Shown in pieces: positions 21,966 to 33,989 of a stretch of 64,000 nt of DNA; position 1 is the stretch's first letter, and every line of letters starts with the position of its first letter. The DNA is from Acestrorhynchus altus (taxonomy: Eukaryota > Chordata > Actinopteri > Characiformes > Acestrorhynchidae), in NCBI GenBank assembly GCA_034509495.1, contig CM067522.1, forward strand, positions 17,117,772 through 17,181,771. The letters run 5' to 3'. Made by a program: the position numbers and the translations under genes. A model generated the notes under the pieces. The model made no database searches. It saw only the letters and a program-made list of their open reading frames with translations, and was not told the origin of the DNA.

Positions 21966-22050
21966 TGTTGTTTTTTTTGTGCTTCATTTATGTTTATCAT
22001 GCATTATTTTTGCTATTTATGTATGCATCAGTATTATTCTGTCTGGGGTC

Positions 22051-22340
22051 TTTTATTATGAAGTTTGAACTCTGCATGAGTTCTATAACCCAATATGCAT
22101 GAAGGATGAGCATATGCACATGGACAGAGCAGTAAACATGCACTGGAAGCTCTTTTGGCATTGAAATTGGGATTTAATTCAGTTGGAATGTATGAATTTG
22201 AGCTGGATTACTCACTGAATATTGAAAAGAGACAGGTCTTGTAGTGTGGTATGTGTAACATATCGGTAGTTTACTCTGATCCTGAGATATGAAACCTAGA
22301 AAATGCCCCAAAAGTGTGGATCTTGGGTTCTAAGGGTGAA
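22051..22340 (-). mobile_element. TTAA-flanked MITE family, copy D (reverse)
   Basis: Reverse copy ending GGGTTCTAAGGG with a mutated TTAA (tgaa, 22337-22340). The core reads acagagcagtaaacatgcac, ggattactcactgaatattg and gtttactctgatcctgagat. The distal half is missing. Confidence 0.8.
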
Positions 22341-22364
22341 CATGATCTGTTGACATTTTCACTA

Positions 22365-22466
22365 TTACTTTTGTCACTGAATTCAATCAAATTCTCAAGG
22401 CAATGCTCCAAAATTTAGTATAAAGCCTTGCTGGAACAGTAGACACTGTAGAGACTGAAGGGAGAT
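22365..22466 (-). mobile_element. Mariner-type MITE fragment (reverse)
   Basis: Contains tcaatcaaattctcaaggca, atgctccaaaatttagtata and gtagacactgtagagactga, the reverse complement of the 5' third of the 16863 family. Confidence 0.65.
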
Positions 22467-22614
22467 TCTCCATTGAGGGTAAAACCCAGTCTAGGTCTAA
22501 GTATAATCCCTGTCTGTGAAATGAATCCGTAGTCTAAAAATATGTGATTTGCCCTACAATGTGAACAAAGCCTAAGGATATAAATACACAGAACACTGAC
22601 ACAACAGGGGATTA

Positions 22615-23412
22615 AAAACTAAGCAGCTCTCCCTCTGAGGTAGAACAAAAACACCGGCAGAGAATAACCAATTAAAATAAGACGGTGCTTTGAAAACGTG
22701 TATCTGCTCCTCAGAGCTGTATATGTATATAGCTACTGATGATGAGCGACAGGACTTTCTGTACTAATGCTGCGTTTACATGGCGGCATGCAACCACGTG
22801 AATGTATCTCTGCACCTAACCTAAGTGCATTACAGACGTAATTACAAACACTATCTTCATTTGCGCAGCTTCAATCCAATCTTTTGTTTTGTTAATGCTG
22901 TAACTAACAAGCACAGCTAGAGGGTGCACAAGACACTGTCCCATGTCATGGTACTCTCTGCGCTGGTTTGCTGTAGCTGGCTAATTTTACAGACTTTACA
23001 GAGTTTTTCCGAAAACAAACATCAAAACTTCAAACTGATGCACACACCTTTCATGCAATGCCCCGCCCCTTACCTGAGACCCATCTAATCAACACAGCTG
23101 CAATGCACACAAGGACTGATTGGGACTCTCTAATTTCAGGCCCCTCACTTTGAGGCACTAGTTGGGTTGTCTCTGTTTTATACCTGAGTTCTGAGGGTTA
23201 TTAGTCTCTGGCTGCCTGTCTGTGTTTGACCTCTTTTTTGTACTATTGACCTCAATTTTGGAAAATGCCTTCACTACTGTTGTCGGGTTGTTCCTTGACC
23301 CCTCTGCATATGCAACTGCCTTGGCCCCCTTACATTAAAGCTCAGTTATTTTCTTAACCAGTTGCGATTCCTCTGCCTCTAAGGTAGCGCTGCCTTCAGA
23401 ACTGTTTTGAGG
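22615..23412. mobile_element. Inverted-repeat DNA transposon, copy 2 (unclassified)
   Basis: The left arm (AAGCAGCTCTCCCTCTGAGG, tagaacaaaa) and the right arm (TGCCTCTAAGGTAGCGCTGC, cttcagaact) are inverted relative to each other and match copy 1 at 1166-1786. Both copies share tctgctcctc(t/a)gagctgtata just inside the left arm. About 800 bp with no transposase frame. Confidence 0.68.
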
Positions 23413-24336
23413 GGATTTGCAATCGAGCCTAACATGGTTCAGTGTGAAACTATTGTCCTGGAATGCCTGTCCAACATCGAGGGAGGCCTACTATACCTGA
23501 GGTGCTTACATGCTGTGGTGTAGAAAGAAACTATGTTGTTACTAGGAGACTATAAAAGAAAAGAAATTCACAAAGAATTGGGTTGATATTTGTTGCAGTA
23601 CCGCTATCAGTCACTGACACCACTGTGGACGTACCTCAGTCCAGATCAAACCGTCAGCAGAAGATATTAGTCAGTGCAAAGCCTTGCAAACACCATCTCT
23701 TATCCGGACTTATTCCGAGCTGTGTTTACAGGTCCATTTCTCGTGTTCATGGGGAGAGAGTGTGGGCGGGAGAGATAGGAGAGGGGTCATCCGTCACACT
23801 GCGATCTCAGGCGACTGGTTCCGGAACATATACAAGCACCCCCCACCACCCCGAGTCAAATCACTGCTGCCTTTGGAGGGCAAACTGGAAATTGCATAAC
23901 ACTTTGATGTGGCCACTTCCTCCTGCTTTTCCCTCCCTAACATGGGGAGGAGATGCAGCAGGTTATTTATTTTTACAAATGGCCATCTGCTGTGGCAGAT
24001 TGCAAGATGGCTGCTCTCTAAATAACATACCTGACCTGAATCACGAGTAGAACCCAGCGCAGAGAACTGTCAGTGATGGTAGAGTGCTGTGCAATAGAAC
24101 TTCTGTTTGGAGAAATTGCACTCCGGGAAAACCATCCTGACACTTGTGATTTCTTCTGGTACAGGCGTGAACTACGATGAATTGCTGAACTAAAATGCTG
24201 TATTGTTGTAACTGTCAGCCTTTCAGAAGACTCCAGGTTCATCTCAAAGGGGAAGGAACTTCCTGAGAATTATTCAGCTGTCGCTCAGTCAATGAGGACT
24301 ACCGCCGCATTCTGTTGCGTCTGTTCTGCATTTGGA
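23413..24336. other. Single-copy sequence with a long unsupported ORF
   Basis: A 155-codon frame at 23583-24050 (+) starts at TTG and lacks a family match or splice signals. The composition is relatively GC-rich. Best read as unique non-coding DNA, possibly conserved. Confidence 0.35.
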
Positions 24337-24650
24337 ATCTTAGAACCCGAGCTCTGCACTTCTAGGGTTTCATGGCTTCATATCCCTACAGAGTACCCTA
24401 CGGAAACGAAACACATATCTTTATGAATTACAAACCACAAACTCTACCATACCTGTCTCATCATTGTGATGAATTATCGGCAAATAATTCAGCTTGGAAA
24501 ACTGCTAATGTTCACCAATTTCCAAGTGAATTATCTGCCAAAAGGGCTTCCATTGCACATGTACATGCTCAACCTGCATGCAGACTCTGACTGATCAGCA
24601 AGAGGGGGCAGGGCTAATGTTGTCACTGACATAGATGAGGATTACAGACC
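24337..24650 (+). mobile_element. TTAA-flanked MITE family, copy E
   Basis: Begins tCTTAGAACCCGAGCTCTGC. Shares ctcatcattgtgatgaatta, catgtacatgctcaacctgc and agactctgactgatcagcaa. The 3' half is lost. Confidence 0.78.
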
Positions 24651-24739
24651 ACAAGTGTGAAATGTGGGGACTGGAGGACTAAAGAAATGTACTTTGCCGT
24701 GCTGGAGTGATACAGTATTTGCGAGAAACCTGTTAGGAC

Positions 24740-25089
24740 CAAATAACCGCTAATGCTATTTCACTACCACTTTGATCAGAGGAATGCAGGTTTGAATCCT
24801 GGGTGATGCTGAGAGTCTGAGAGAGCAGATTTGGGCAGTGTGATGCTGGCCAGCACAGGCATCTGTTATCTGTTATCTGATATCTCGGATGTCCGTATCT
24901 GAGCTGCGCACTGGGCAATTTCCTCTGAGTGCATTGGCTGCCCAGCAATGATGCAATGGTGGCAGTTGCAAAGAGGTGTTGGCTGACTACACATGTACCA
25001 CTTGTCTTTACCCTGGTATGTGATAGGAGGAGTCCTAATGAAGTTTGTGAATTGGCACTTCCAAACTGGGGTGACAATTGTAAAAACAA
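24740..25089 (+). mobile_element. tRNA-derived SINE (family 2)
   Basis: GGTTTGAATCC at 24789-24799 is a near-consensus polymerase III B box. The body reads gccagcacaggcatctgtta, ggctgcccagcaatgatgca and gtgataggaggagtcctaat, and also appears at 44689 and 50505. It ends in a (CAAA)n tail, the usual simple-repeat tail of a SINE. Confidence 0.8.
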
Positions 25090-25138
25090 GCAAACAAACA
25101 GACAAACAAACAAACAAACAAACAAACAAAACAAAACA
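25090..25138. repeat. (CAAA)n microsatellite, SINE tail
   Basis: About 12 units directly at the 3' end of the SINE. Confidence 0.93.
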
Positions 25139-25276
25139 TTAAAAACAATTAGCTTGGAACTACTTATTGTACTAAAATGAGTTTTAGAACACTGTATGTT
25201 AATTTCAGAAAGTGTAGAGGACATAAAAAAGGACATTTTCATGTTGCTCATTCTGGGAACAGCATTACTGCCTCAC

Positions 25277-25469
25277 CTTTTGTTTCAGTTACGTTCTCAA
25301 TCAGTGTGGACAAGCGCTGAGCTCTGACATTGCCACTAAGAGCGATGTTCTTTTGATGGAATTTATGACCAACATCCATTAAGTCATAGTAGCTCAGGTG
25401 TAGCCTCTTTCCAGTCCATTTAATTTGATGAATGCTAATGATGACCAAGTTAACTCCCAGTGTACCCAT
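25277..25469 (-). CDS. Candidate internal coding exon, protein not recognised
   Basis: On the minus strand an open segment of 193 bp lies between an acceptor (tcatcacacaacag|ATGGGT) and a strong donor (AACAAAAG|gtgagg). The peptide has a protein-like order of secondary structure: a hydrophobic strand (MGTLGVNLVIISIHQ), a basic linker (KWTGKRLHLSYYDLMDVG), and a helix with alternating charge (NVRAQRLSTLIENVTETK). No stop occurs in the frame from 25559. It is not part of a repeat I recognise. The 193-bp length changes phase from 0 to 1. I cannot name the family. A transposon-derived origin is possible. Confidence 0.4.
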
Positions 25470-25754
25470 CTGTTGTGTGATGAGTCCAGAGGGAGAGACT
25501 GGCATGGTGCAGACAGATCGGGCAGCAGGGGAAAGTGAATTAGCAGTGAACCACGACATCTGCTTTCAATGTAGAGCCACAGGTGTGTATAAGAGGAGTG
25601 GTGCCAAACTGTTTTTGTCTTCCAAACAACTGGAAAGAGGTGCTGTACAGGATGACCAGTGTAATGGGAATGACCAGCTCATCTGGGGGTTATGTTTCTT
25701 GTGCGTCTGGCATTCATTTGTGCATCTGATTGAAATAGTACATTAGATTGTTGA

Positions 25755-25920
25755 AGATTACATCATAGAGGGTTCTATGTAGAACCATTTTGAAAAGAGC
25801 CATGATTCTGTTTTAATAGAACCATCTACAGAACCTCCTCCAAATGACACAAAGGTTCTTTGAGGATTCATGGTTCTATAAAGAAATGTTTTCTTTCCTG
25901 AAGAACCCTTGATGAAGTGT
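25755..25920. mobile_element. Palindromic 'aagggttct' MITE copy
   Basis: Contains agagggttctatgtagaacc, tagaaccatctacagaacct and ttcctgaagaacccttga in inverted arrangement, like 12551-12990. Confidence 0.55.
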
Positions 25921-26362
25921 GTAATTTTTGAGGACTAGTGATGTTGGAACTGTTAAAATATCAAAGGTGGACTGGTTCTAAAATTGAGAAAAGTTAAAGA
26001 ATGTTGGTGAATGAATGACTGACCTACAAAATAAAACTTTCTCTGACTGATAAAAGACAACTGGGTCACTGACTGACAGGGGTGGATTACTTGCATGTGT
26101 GGTCATTGACTAGGGGCTCCTCAGTGCCAGGATTTTCATGGAGGCCTCATGCCACAAGGCTCAAAGTACTGTAGCCCAAATCCTTGGGATAATCCACTGC
26201 TGATATAAAAAGGATCCGAACTGTGTGAAAATGACTACATTGATTAAATAAAGAGAAATAAATTCATATTCATATTGCTGCCATATAAATGGATTCAAAT
26301 GGCCGTATGTGCACAACTACTGTTTTTTTTTTGCATCATAACTCAGTCATTGTTAAATCAAT

Positions 26363-26616
26363 GGGTGGGACGGTGGTGCAGTGGATAGCGCGTGGGGCGA
26401 CCTGGGAAATTTCTGTGTGGAGATTGCATGTACTCAGGTTTCCCCCACAGTCCAAAGACATTGGTGATTCTAAAGTGGCCCTTAATGTGTTTGTGAGCCC
26501 TACGACGGACTAGCGCCCTGTCTAGGGTTGTTTCCTGCCCTTGCCGGCTGGACACCAGCTCCCCTGTGACCCTATTCAGGAATAAGAGGTATAGAAAACG
26601 GATGGATGGATGGATG
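26363..26616 (+). mobile_element. SINE-like retroposon with (GGAT)n tail
   Basis: The head acggtggtgcagtggatagc resembles a tRNA A-box region. The rest reads tttctgtgtggagattgcat, cccccacagtccaaagacat, ctacgacggactagcgccct and accagctcccctgtgaccct, then (ATGG)n. This is a very common teleost family. The B-box segment between the head and ggcgacctgg is deleted. Confidence 0.82.
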
Positions 26617-26984
26617 TTGAATCAACTTTTGATCTTGAAAAGTATTGCAAGAATAAATCATTATTAATCTCCTGTCCTAATTTACAAAGAAGAGGGATAG
26701 AAAGGGGAGGAGAGGATTTATTTATTTATTTATTTTTACAAATGGTAAAAAAAAATTACAAACATGTCCAAGTGTCACAAGGAATGGCCTTGATGTGGTC
26801 CTTGAAAGCAGTGACAAACATAGGTGTCCAGACTTTGTAGCTTGTTCCAGAACTTAGCAGCATCAAGCTGAAATGAACATGTTCTAATGTTACTCTATAT
26901 TCTGTTATTCTGAATATAAATATTCAGCCCCTCCTCCCCACCCCTTTATATTTATATACTAACTGTTACTAACTGCTACTGATT
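26617..26984. other. Non-coding stretch with a (TTTA)n tract
   Basis: ATTT units lie at about 26717-26736, followed by acaaatggtaaaaa. No gene. Confidence 0.45.
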
Positions 26985-27190
26985 TAATTCCATTCAATTA
27001 TAATTTATTTCTATAGAGCTTTTTACAGTCAAAGCATTGTCACAATGCAGCTTTTCAGAAATCTGGGTCCGAGTTTCTGTTGAGCTGCCAAAAGATGACA
27101 GTGGCAAAGAAAAACTCCCCCAGATTGGGAGGAACCAAGACTGGAAAGGGGAATCCATTCTCCTCTGGTCGACATGGAATAGCAAACCAA
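26985..27190 (+). mobile_element. Teleost interspersed repeat (LINE-associated 3' region)
   Basis: Contains ctatagagctttttacagtc, cattgtcacaatgcagcttt, tgacagtggcaaagaaaaac and gggaggaaccaagactggaa, a signature found across many fish genomes. ORFs on both strands here are shadows of it. Confidence 0.7.
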
Positions 27191-27619
27191 TAACAGACAG
27201 AAGAACAGAAATAAATGGTCAACATAATGTCAGAAACGCCCAGCATTACACTGTAGGGCTATTTATAAAACAGCATATGTCATAGCTGCAATATAATAAC
27301 ATGTCCCAGTAAACCTATTCATGAACCGGGTCAGCTCTGCTCATAGATACAGCGCCAGTTTTGAAAAGCATACAGCAAGGCAGCAGTAAAAAATATTGCC
27401 ACTGGCACACAGTGTGGGAACATAAAGAGTGATGGAACTAAGGCCATTAATTTGTCCACCACAGTTAAATCTGGGTTAGTGCACTGCTTCAGCCTTCTCA
27501 CCAAACAGTTTCTCAGGTTTAACCTTTTGGGAAGTGTTCTGCCCTCCAAAGCTGAAACTGAGACTTTAATTGCTACTACTGTAGAGTTTCATTGTCCACT
27601 TTGTACCTATAGGTCAGTG
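27191..27619. other. Non-coding stretch, no clear feature
   Basis: No repeat or splice-supported frame recognised. Confidence 0.4.
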
Positions 27620-27740
27620 GCTACACTGGACAAAAGAACTGGGACACCTGCATTCATTTATTGATTGTTTCTTCTCAACTTAAGGGTTTTATTTTGGAAA
27701 ATTGTTGGGAGGATTTAATTTGCTTCATTTGTTCAGCTCA
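27620..27740 (+). mobile_element. Mariner-type MITE, deleted
   Basis: Starts ctacactggacaaaagaact and retains tgggacacctgcattcattt. It then jumps to ttttggaaaattgttgggag and gatttaatttgcttcattt. Confidence 0.75.
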
Positions 27741-27744
27741 TCCG

Positions 27745-28090
27745 ACCACACAGGAGCACTATGTAGTTCTATAATAACAGACTGTAGTCCATCTGTTTCT
27801 CTGCATCCTTTGTTATCCTCATTTCACCCTGATCTTCAATGGTCAGGACTTCACAGGACCACCACAGAGCAGGTATCATGTGGATGGTGGGTCATTCTTA
27901 GCACCGGTACAGTGGTATTAGTGTGTGCTGGTATGAGTATGAGTGGATCAGACACAGCACTGCTACTGGAGTGTTTAAACACTGTTCATTCTATTAGACA
28001 CGTCTACCTAATTGCTCCACCTTGTAGAGACAGAAGCTCAAATGCTTTGGCACAGTTTGTGTTGGTTATCCTCTAGTCCTTCATCAGTGC
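27745..28090 (+). mobile_element. MITE of the 'ccaccacagagcaggta' family, copy 2
   Basis: Contains actgtagtccatctgtttct, ggaccaccacagagcaggta, gagtatgagtggatcagaca, ttctattagacacgtctacc and ctagtccttcatcagtgctc, all in the order typical of this teleost family. More complete than the copy at 21806. Confidence 0.75.
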
Positions 28091-29837
28091 TCACACTGAA
28101 AGTAAAACAAGGATGTTATGGTTGATCAATGCAAAACATCTGTATTTGTCTGGGTTTCTGCCATTCAGCTAAACCCCCAATGATATAAACCATAGCCAAT
28201 AATTGATGTATTATGTAGGTTATTGTGATTATTCTGACACAGTGAAGTCTGTTCATCCCTGGAAATCTGTACATTTAATCAACAGCACAGCAAAAAATGA
28301 TCTTATTCAGGCCTCATGGTGAAGAGCCAGAACCCCCCTCCCACCACCACCACCAAAAACCCAAGATGTTCAGAACTCACAGAGGAAGCAGCAGGATTGG
28401 ATTACAACACTGTCAATCAATTCAGTATGTGTAGATGCAGGCACCCATGAAACTTCCAAACAGATGGCTTGCCATGGTGCCTTGAGAATGAAGCCCCCAC
28501 ACCCTCCCTCCTCATCACCAATCCCTTACCAGAATAAACCCGTTGGCTAGATGCTGTAAGCCCCTAAGATTTATCTAAACTCCTCTGGTTTGACGGGGGC
28601 CGAATTCAGCACAATTTCTTTAATGCTTGTGCTTTTAATCTGTTAGGCGGTGCTTTTGATTTGCCACAAGATAGACCCTCAGATTGAGTAAGCCAACCCT
28701 CTGTTTTGGTATTAGGCTACACAGCAATCCCTTTTTTTCATGTAGGGAAGTAATCAAATTTGTCACACGACATTATACTGTACACACACGAACACATGCC
28801 TGGCAAATATTTGGCCATGACACGCATGTGGGGTTTGGGCTTTCTTTTGGGGGGCAGGAGGATGACCCTGTGGGCCCAAAGCTGAGGAAGAGGCTGAGCC
28901 TGCTGAGCCCAAGCAGGTGTCCCTGCTGACATCTGCCTCAATTCTCTGGGGAACCACCAGCCGTAAGCAGCAAGACCCTGACAATAGAGGACAAGCTTTG
29001 ATGAACTCCATCTGCATATAAAAAGGTACATTTTCATTGGTTTCAGAGGAAATGGAGGTTTTGGAGGCTCCTTTCTGGAAGTTTTGGAGGGCTGCATGTG
29101 ATTTTTCATGATTTATTGGTTTATATTGGTTTATATTGATTTATATATCTTTTGCTGAGTTTGGATGTGGTTGCCAGATCTCCTTTTTGACAAATCACAG
29201 TGTAGGTTATGATGAGGCTGACTTTTTTTTAGCTCTGCTTCGAGCTGAAAACAGCGTGATGCAGTGTTATCCTTGTTTTGCGGATGCTTGGAGCCGTTGA
29301 ACGAAGCACTTGTATCATTTTCACAACAAAGCAATAAGCCTTGTCATCAAATATTTATGGTTTTCATTAACCCATTTTTCCCCCTTTTCTGAAATGTAAT
29401 CATGCAGAAAAGTATCGCCCAAAAGAACACGCATCCGTGTGGAATATTGATCCCTTCCCATCTAAAATTAAGCACAGAACAGCTCTCATCCATTTCAGTC
29501 AACATGGAGCAGTTGGCTCCCCCTTCTTGACCTGGATAATAAGATTAAAAAAGTCCTCTGATCAGCAATGCATCAAACAGCTCACTGGGAATATTTTGAA
29601 GATTTGCAGAGATGTTGAGATGATCTCCATGTTTTGTGTGTCATGTTGACTGCTGGGTGTTAAGGCAACCCAGTAATCACTGGTGCACTCTAAGATGCTC
29701 TCAAAAAAGGCGCCAAAAGAGATTCTACTGACTTTTGCCTTAGAAGAAAGAGAACCTTTAAAGACGCATTCTCATCCATGACGTGAGTGTGAACAACCTT
29801 CTGAAGGCTTAAAGAATCTCGACATCTATTTCAGAGG

Positions 29838-29885
<48 letters not shown>

Positions 29886-30427
29886 GGAAAGAGTGGGAGA
29901 GAGCAATCAAAAGAGAGGAGGGAAGAGAAAGACAGAGAGACAAAAGATAAAGGATGGGAGGTTGAAACTGAAGTGGAATACTTTGGTATTCAGTGCAAAC
30001 AATGAAACCTGAAGAGCAGGCGTTTGGCTTTTAGAGATCCCTTTAGCCAAAAGGTCATTGAAAGCTTGCTCCTTCCAGATGTTCTCTCAACTGTGAGTAG
30101 GTTTTAATGAGAGCAGCTCACACAGTGGACATATTAATGACTCTAGCCTGTGCTGATTTGTGCTTGCAGTTCAGGAAGAAGGCTCTCCGTTTGGATTCAA
30201 TGAAATTTCATATGGCTTCTATACCGTTGTTTCTGTGATCTTTCAAGTCGCAAACTTTGATTTTGAAAATGGTCTACTGTTTACTCTGGTCTTTGGTGAA
30301 TAATGGCTGTCAGATGAATATGGAAAATGATCTGCAGACTTAGAAAAAAAAAACAATGGATGTGTGCAGAATCACATCAGCTTAAAGAACTAATTGAATG
30401 CATGGAAAGGGTTCTTCACAGAACCAT
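28091..30427. other. Long stretch without a supported gene
   Basis: A GA microsatellite lies at 29840-29882. About 28530-28690 (gacgggggccgaattcagca, aatctgttaggcggtgcttt) and 29340-29660 are complex and repeat-free, possibly conserved non-coding. Overlapping frames at 28684-29109 on both strands have no support. Confidence 0.4.
29840..29882. repeat. (GA)n microsatellite
   Basis: About 21 GA units, followed by a purine-rich region to 29950. Confidence 0.96.
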
Positions 30428-31092
30428 TTAACTCTTGAGAACCTGAGATCCACAATTTGTGAGCAGTTCCGTTCCCTTTTCTAGGCTTCTTAACTCAGGA
30501 TCATAGTAACCTACAGATGCTATTTAACCACAGTGGTCATTTTCAGCAAGTAATCCAGCTCAGAAAACCAGAAATTCACTTAATTAAACCTCAGCTTAAA
30601 TGCCAAAGGACGTGAACTTGCTCAACCTGCATGCAAACTCATGGGGTGAGGGGACGGGGCTGATGACATCACTGATTTAGATATTGGATTATAGAGGGAG
30701 GGGCTGTTTGCGCTCTTACTTTGTTCACACATGTTCAAATTTCAGAATAAAAGTCCTGAGAAGGGATAGCGCATACATACATACATAAATAATAAAAATA
30801 ATAAAGGATCCTCAGGCTGCTTTTTCATTTTATTTGGTCAAGTGTTTTGAAGAACTTATTATTATAAATATCCTTATCAATATAATCATTACAAATCTAA
30901 CCATTACAAACTGTTATAACTTCAAATTCTTGCATTTTCAGCTCAAAAACATTGCACATTTTTATTTAGTCCTTAAAAGAAAAATAAAAGTTTTATTTAT
31001 GTGTGTCTGTCCCTTATAAGTATTTTTCTATTTTTTTTTTTGCCAAATAAAAGTACATTGAACTATGAAAAAACCCAAATTAGCTTAGAAAT
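30428..31092 (+). mobile_element. TTAA-flanked MITE family, copy F (near full length)
   Basis: TTAA (30428-30431) is followed by CTCTTGAGAACCTGAGATCC. The copy runs through tcaggatcatagtaacctac, aacctgcatgcaaactcatg, gggaggggctgtttgcgctc, ataaaagtcctgagaaggga, aaataataaaaataataaag, taaatatccttatcaatata and gccaaataaaagtacattga. The 3' terminus is decayed (attagcttagaaat). With J and I it defines a consensus of roughly 650-700 bp. Confidence 0.85.
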
Positions 31093-32132
31093 ATTTTTTT
31101 TCGAACAATGCAATAGAAAACCTTAAATCAGTACAAAAGTGAAGAATCTTTTTCATCTTTTTGAAGAACCATAACATTAATATAATGTTAAGATGCTATC
31201 AATTAAACGTTTTGGCTGGGGCTGTAGAACTACTGGAACAGTACATTTCAGAGTGTAGAATATCAAGACACCTTTTCACTGGTAGGTTAAGACATCTAGC
31301 TCACCATTCAAACCTGCCTTGTGGTGGAGGCTTTCAGACGAGGGTGAGCTGAGGCTTGGAGCTCCTGAGCTGGATTCATCTGTCTGGGCTTGGGATTAAG
31401 GGGCTGAGTGGGGAGAGGAAGATTTTTAGGCAGCTCAGTAGCTTTGGGGTCTATGCACGCAACAACAGAGCATTTATGATTAGTGACCCCTTTGTCGGTG
31501 GTGCCATCAGTCAGTGGTGCAATGCCAATGCTTCAATGCCAGTGGAATGATTATGTCATGGATATGATTTACGGATGGACCAGTATGATGTTCTCACTCC
31601 ATGGCTTGCACTCTGCTAATGAAGCACCTCACGAAAATCCCTGTGTGGTTTCTTGTGAACTGGATGACATTTCGATGATATCCCTTTGGAGGGCATCCAT
31701 ACTAAATGTGCGGCAGAAGGCTACCATCTAATTTATCTACTGAAAACTTCGAACCATCCAATTACCACAAAACCAGCACATGTTCTCAGGCCATTTTTAA
31801 AACCTTTCATTTAGTTTCAACATGACTCAGTATCTTGATTTTGCTGGTTTGTGTATATAGTATGTTGTCATGGAAACTGGGTAAGAATTGGAACTGGATC
31901 TTCAGGAAAAGAGGGAGGTCATAGAGTTCACTATTAAATCCAGTCTTTGCAGCTGGAAAACTAGTAGACTCCTATCCTACTCTTATTTGATCTACAGTTA
32001 GAGCCTCAGATGAACCTTTCTAAATGTATTTGTATTCTGTGATTCAAAGTCTGCTGTTTGACTAAGTATAATTATTACATACTACAAATCACACTTTGTA
32101 ACATGTTCGTATATTTCAGTTTATTAAAAGGA
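31093..32132. other. Non-coding stretch
   Basis: No repeats recognised apart from short AT runs. Frames between 31161 and 31731 lack support. Confidence 0.4.

Positions 32133-32187
<55 letters not shown>
32133..32187. repeat. (TAA)n microsatellite
   Basis: About 18 uninterrupted trinucleotide units. Confidence 0.97.
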
Positions 32188-32188
<1 letters not shown>

Positions 32189-32219
32189 CCTCTAAATCTT
32201 CTCTTAATTTAAACTAAAC

Positions 32220-32330
32220 AAACCTGATCCTGGTGCCCCCTGCCTTGCACATTTAGTGGATTACCTGTTCCCAATATACCAGCTCTACCTCTGAGGCAGG
32301 ATAAATGCAATTGGTTTAAGTAATAATCAT
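32220..32330. mobile_element. Two abutting repeat fragments
   Basis: 32220-32275 (ggtgccccctgccttgcaca) is the 19197/36508 repeat. 32276-32330 (agctctacctctgaggcagg) is a solo arm of the unclassified inverted-repeat transposon, joined with no gap. Confidence 0.5.
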
Positions 32331-32436
32331 TGAAAATAATTTGTATAGACTCACAGTGTTTTGCACACAGGTGAATTTTTCCTCTGCATTTCACCCAACC
32401 ACACACAGTGATACACACGCACACACTAGATGGCTG

Positions 32437-32672
32437 TGTGCAGGTTGAGTATGTTCATGTGGACAGAGCAGTAAACATGCACTGTAAGCTCATTTGGCAT
32501 TAAAACTGCGGCTTAAGTCAGTGAAAAGCTTTGTATTTTAGCTGTTTTCTGATCTGGATTACCCACTGATAACGGTAGACAGTTTCATATCTGTAGGTTA
32601 GTCTGATCATGAGTTATGTAGCTTAGAAAATGATATGTAACTTCCCGCAAAGTGTGGACTTCAGTTAGAGGA
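32437..32672 (-). mobile_element. TTAA-flanked MITE family, copy G (reverse)
   Basis: Reads tgtgcaggttgagtatgttc, gagcagtaaacatgcactgt and tctgatctggattacccact, with a worn outer end (gtgtggacttcagttagagg). Confidence 0.75.
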
Positions 32673-33689
32673 GCTAATGGTATTTTTTTTTATTGAGCCC
32701 TGGATCTCTGCACAGTCAGGTGATGGATTGCACAAAATAAACTAGTAGGCAACTGATTACTGGTACCAATGTCCAGTGTTTTGTCTAGGAAGTTCATCCC
32801 CTTTAAACTGAGCTAGTGCCGAAATGTTGAAAAAATGGACATGTTCATGACTGTGAAGTCTCTCTGCTTGTCCTCTTGGCTTTTGGAAATCCCATAATGA
32901 AGCTGCTTTCAGTTTGTGCTGCTTGTTTTGTGGATTTTAGTTTTGCCTGCAGTCTGGTTTCAGGACATGACATGTTTCTGAATGAGGTTCAGGTAGATGG
33001 TTTGACTTGCAATTGATTTTTGTTCCTGAAAGCCTCTGTCAGGTCTGTATGGTGAAGCTCAGCTCACTGTGTGTTTGTCCTCACAGCAAAGCCACATGAG
33101 ATAATAATTGTTGTTACTGCTGCAAGGAGGGTCAGATTCCTGTCTATGTTTCTATGATTTAGAGGGGTAAAAAAATAATATAAAAATGTAAAAGACTAGT
33201 TTATTATAACAAATAATGTGACATTCTTTAATGCTGTTTTACTGACTTATAACTCAGAAATTCAGAATTATTTGAATATTTCAATTATTTGAATATTTAA
33301 CTTTGAGTTTGAATAAATTTTCTATAAATATATAAACTTTAAAATGACACATAATGTTAAGAAGTCACTAAATTAAAAATAAATTGATAAAAATGTCGGA
33401 TTGAACCTTAATTTCAAAGGGATGAGATTACTAATCAGATAGAATAAGCATTAAAATGGCTGAATATAAAATATATGAAAGGTTACATTTTTAAATTATG
33501 TTACATTTTAATTATGGGAGATGCTCTACTACTTTTACACATAAAGATTAGTGTCAGACAGTGGTTCATTTTGTGTTGTTTTCAAATCACACAAAACTAC
33601 CACAAAACAAAACTACCACTTAATAGCAGTGTTGTACTCTGATTTCAGATCTTATGCTTGTGATGGTGTTTTTTATGTAAATGTTTTTA
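32673..33689. other. AT-rich non-coding stretch
   Basis: No ORF of note, no repeat family recognised. AT-richness rises after about 33160. Confidence 0.45.
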
Positions 33690-33862
33690 TACCTAAAATT
33701 TGTTGAAAATTCACTCATTTCCAATTGAACTGCATCCCAGTTTAGATGCTAAAAGAGCCTTCCAGTGCATGTTTACTGCTCTATCCACATGTACACATGT
33801 ACAGGTTTGGCTTGCATACAGACTCTGCCTGATTAGCAAGAGTGGATATTGTACTGCTTCTA
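33690..33862 (+). mobile_element. TTAA-flanked MITE family, copy H (fragment)
   Basis: Retains ttccaattgaactgcatccc, ccttccagtgcatgtttact and atacagactctgcctgatta. Both ends are lost. Confidence 0.7.
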
Positions 33863-33912
33863 TTTGCAGAATTTAACTTAAGAATTTAATTAAAGAAAAA
33901 AGCATATAAGAT

Positions 33913-33924
33913 AACACACACACA

Positions 33925-33987
<63 letters not shown>
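33913..33987. repeat. (CA)n microsatellite
   Basis: About 37 CA units with one CCCA interruption. Confidence 0.97.

Positions 33988-33989
<2 letters not shown>

Noticed and set aside
23583..24050. 155-codon plus-strand ORF as a gene
   Set aside because: Starts at TTG, has no splice or family evidence, and its composition is not protein-like (HHPESNHCCLWRANWKLHN).
25090..25138. Lys/Gln-rich and Phe/Val-rich ORFs over (CAAA)n
   Set aside because: Simple-repeat translation at the SINE tail.
28684..29109. Overlapping ORFs on both strands
   Set aside because: No splice sites or family. Both strands open by chance in GC-richer sequence.
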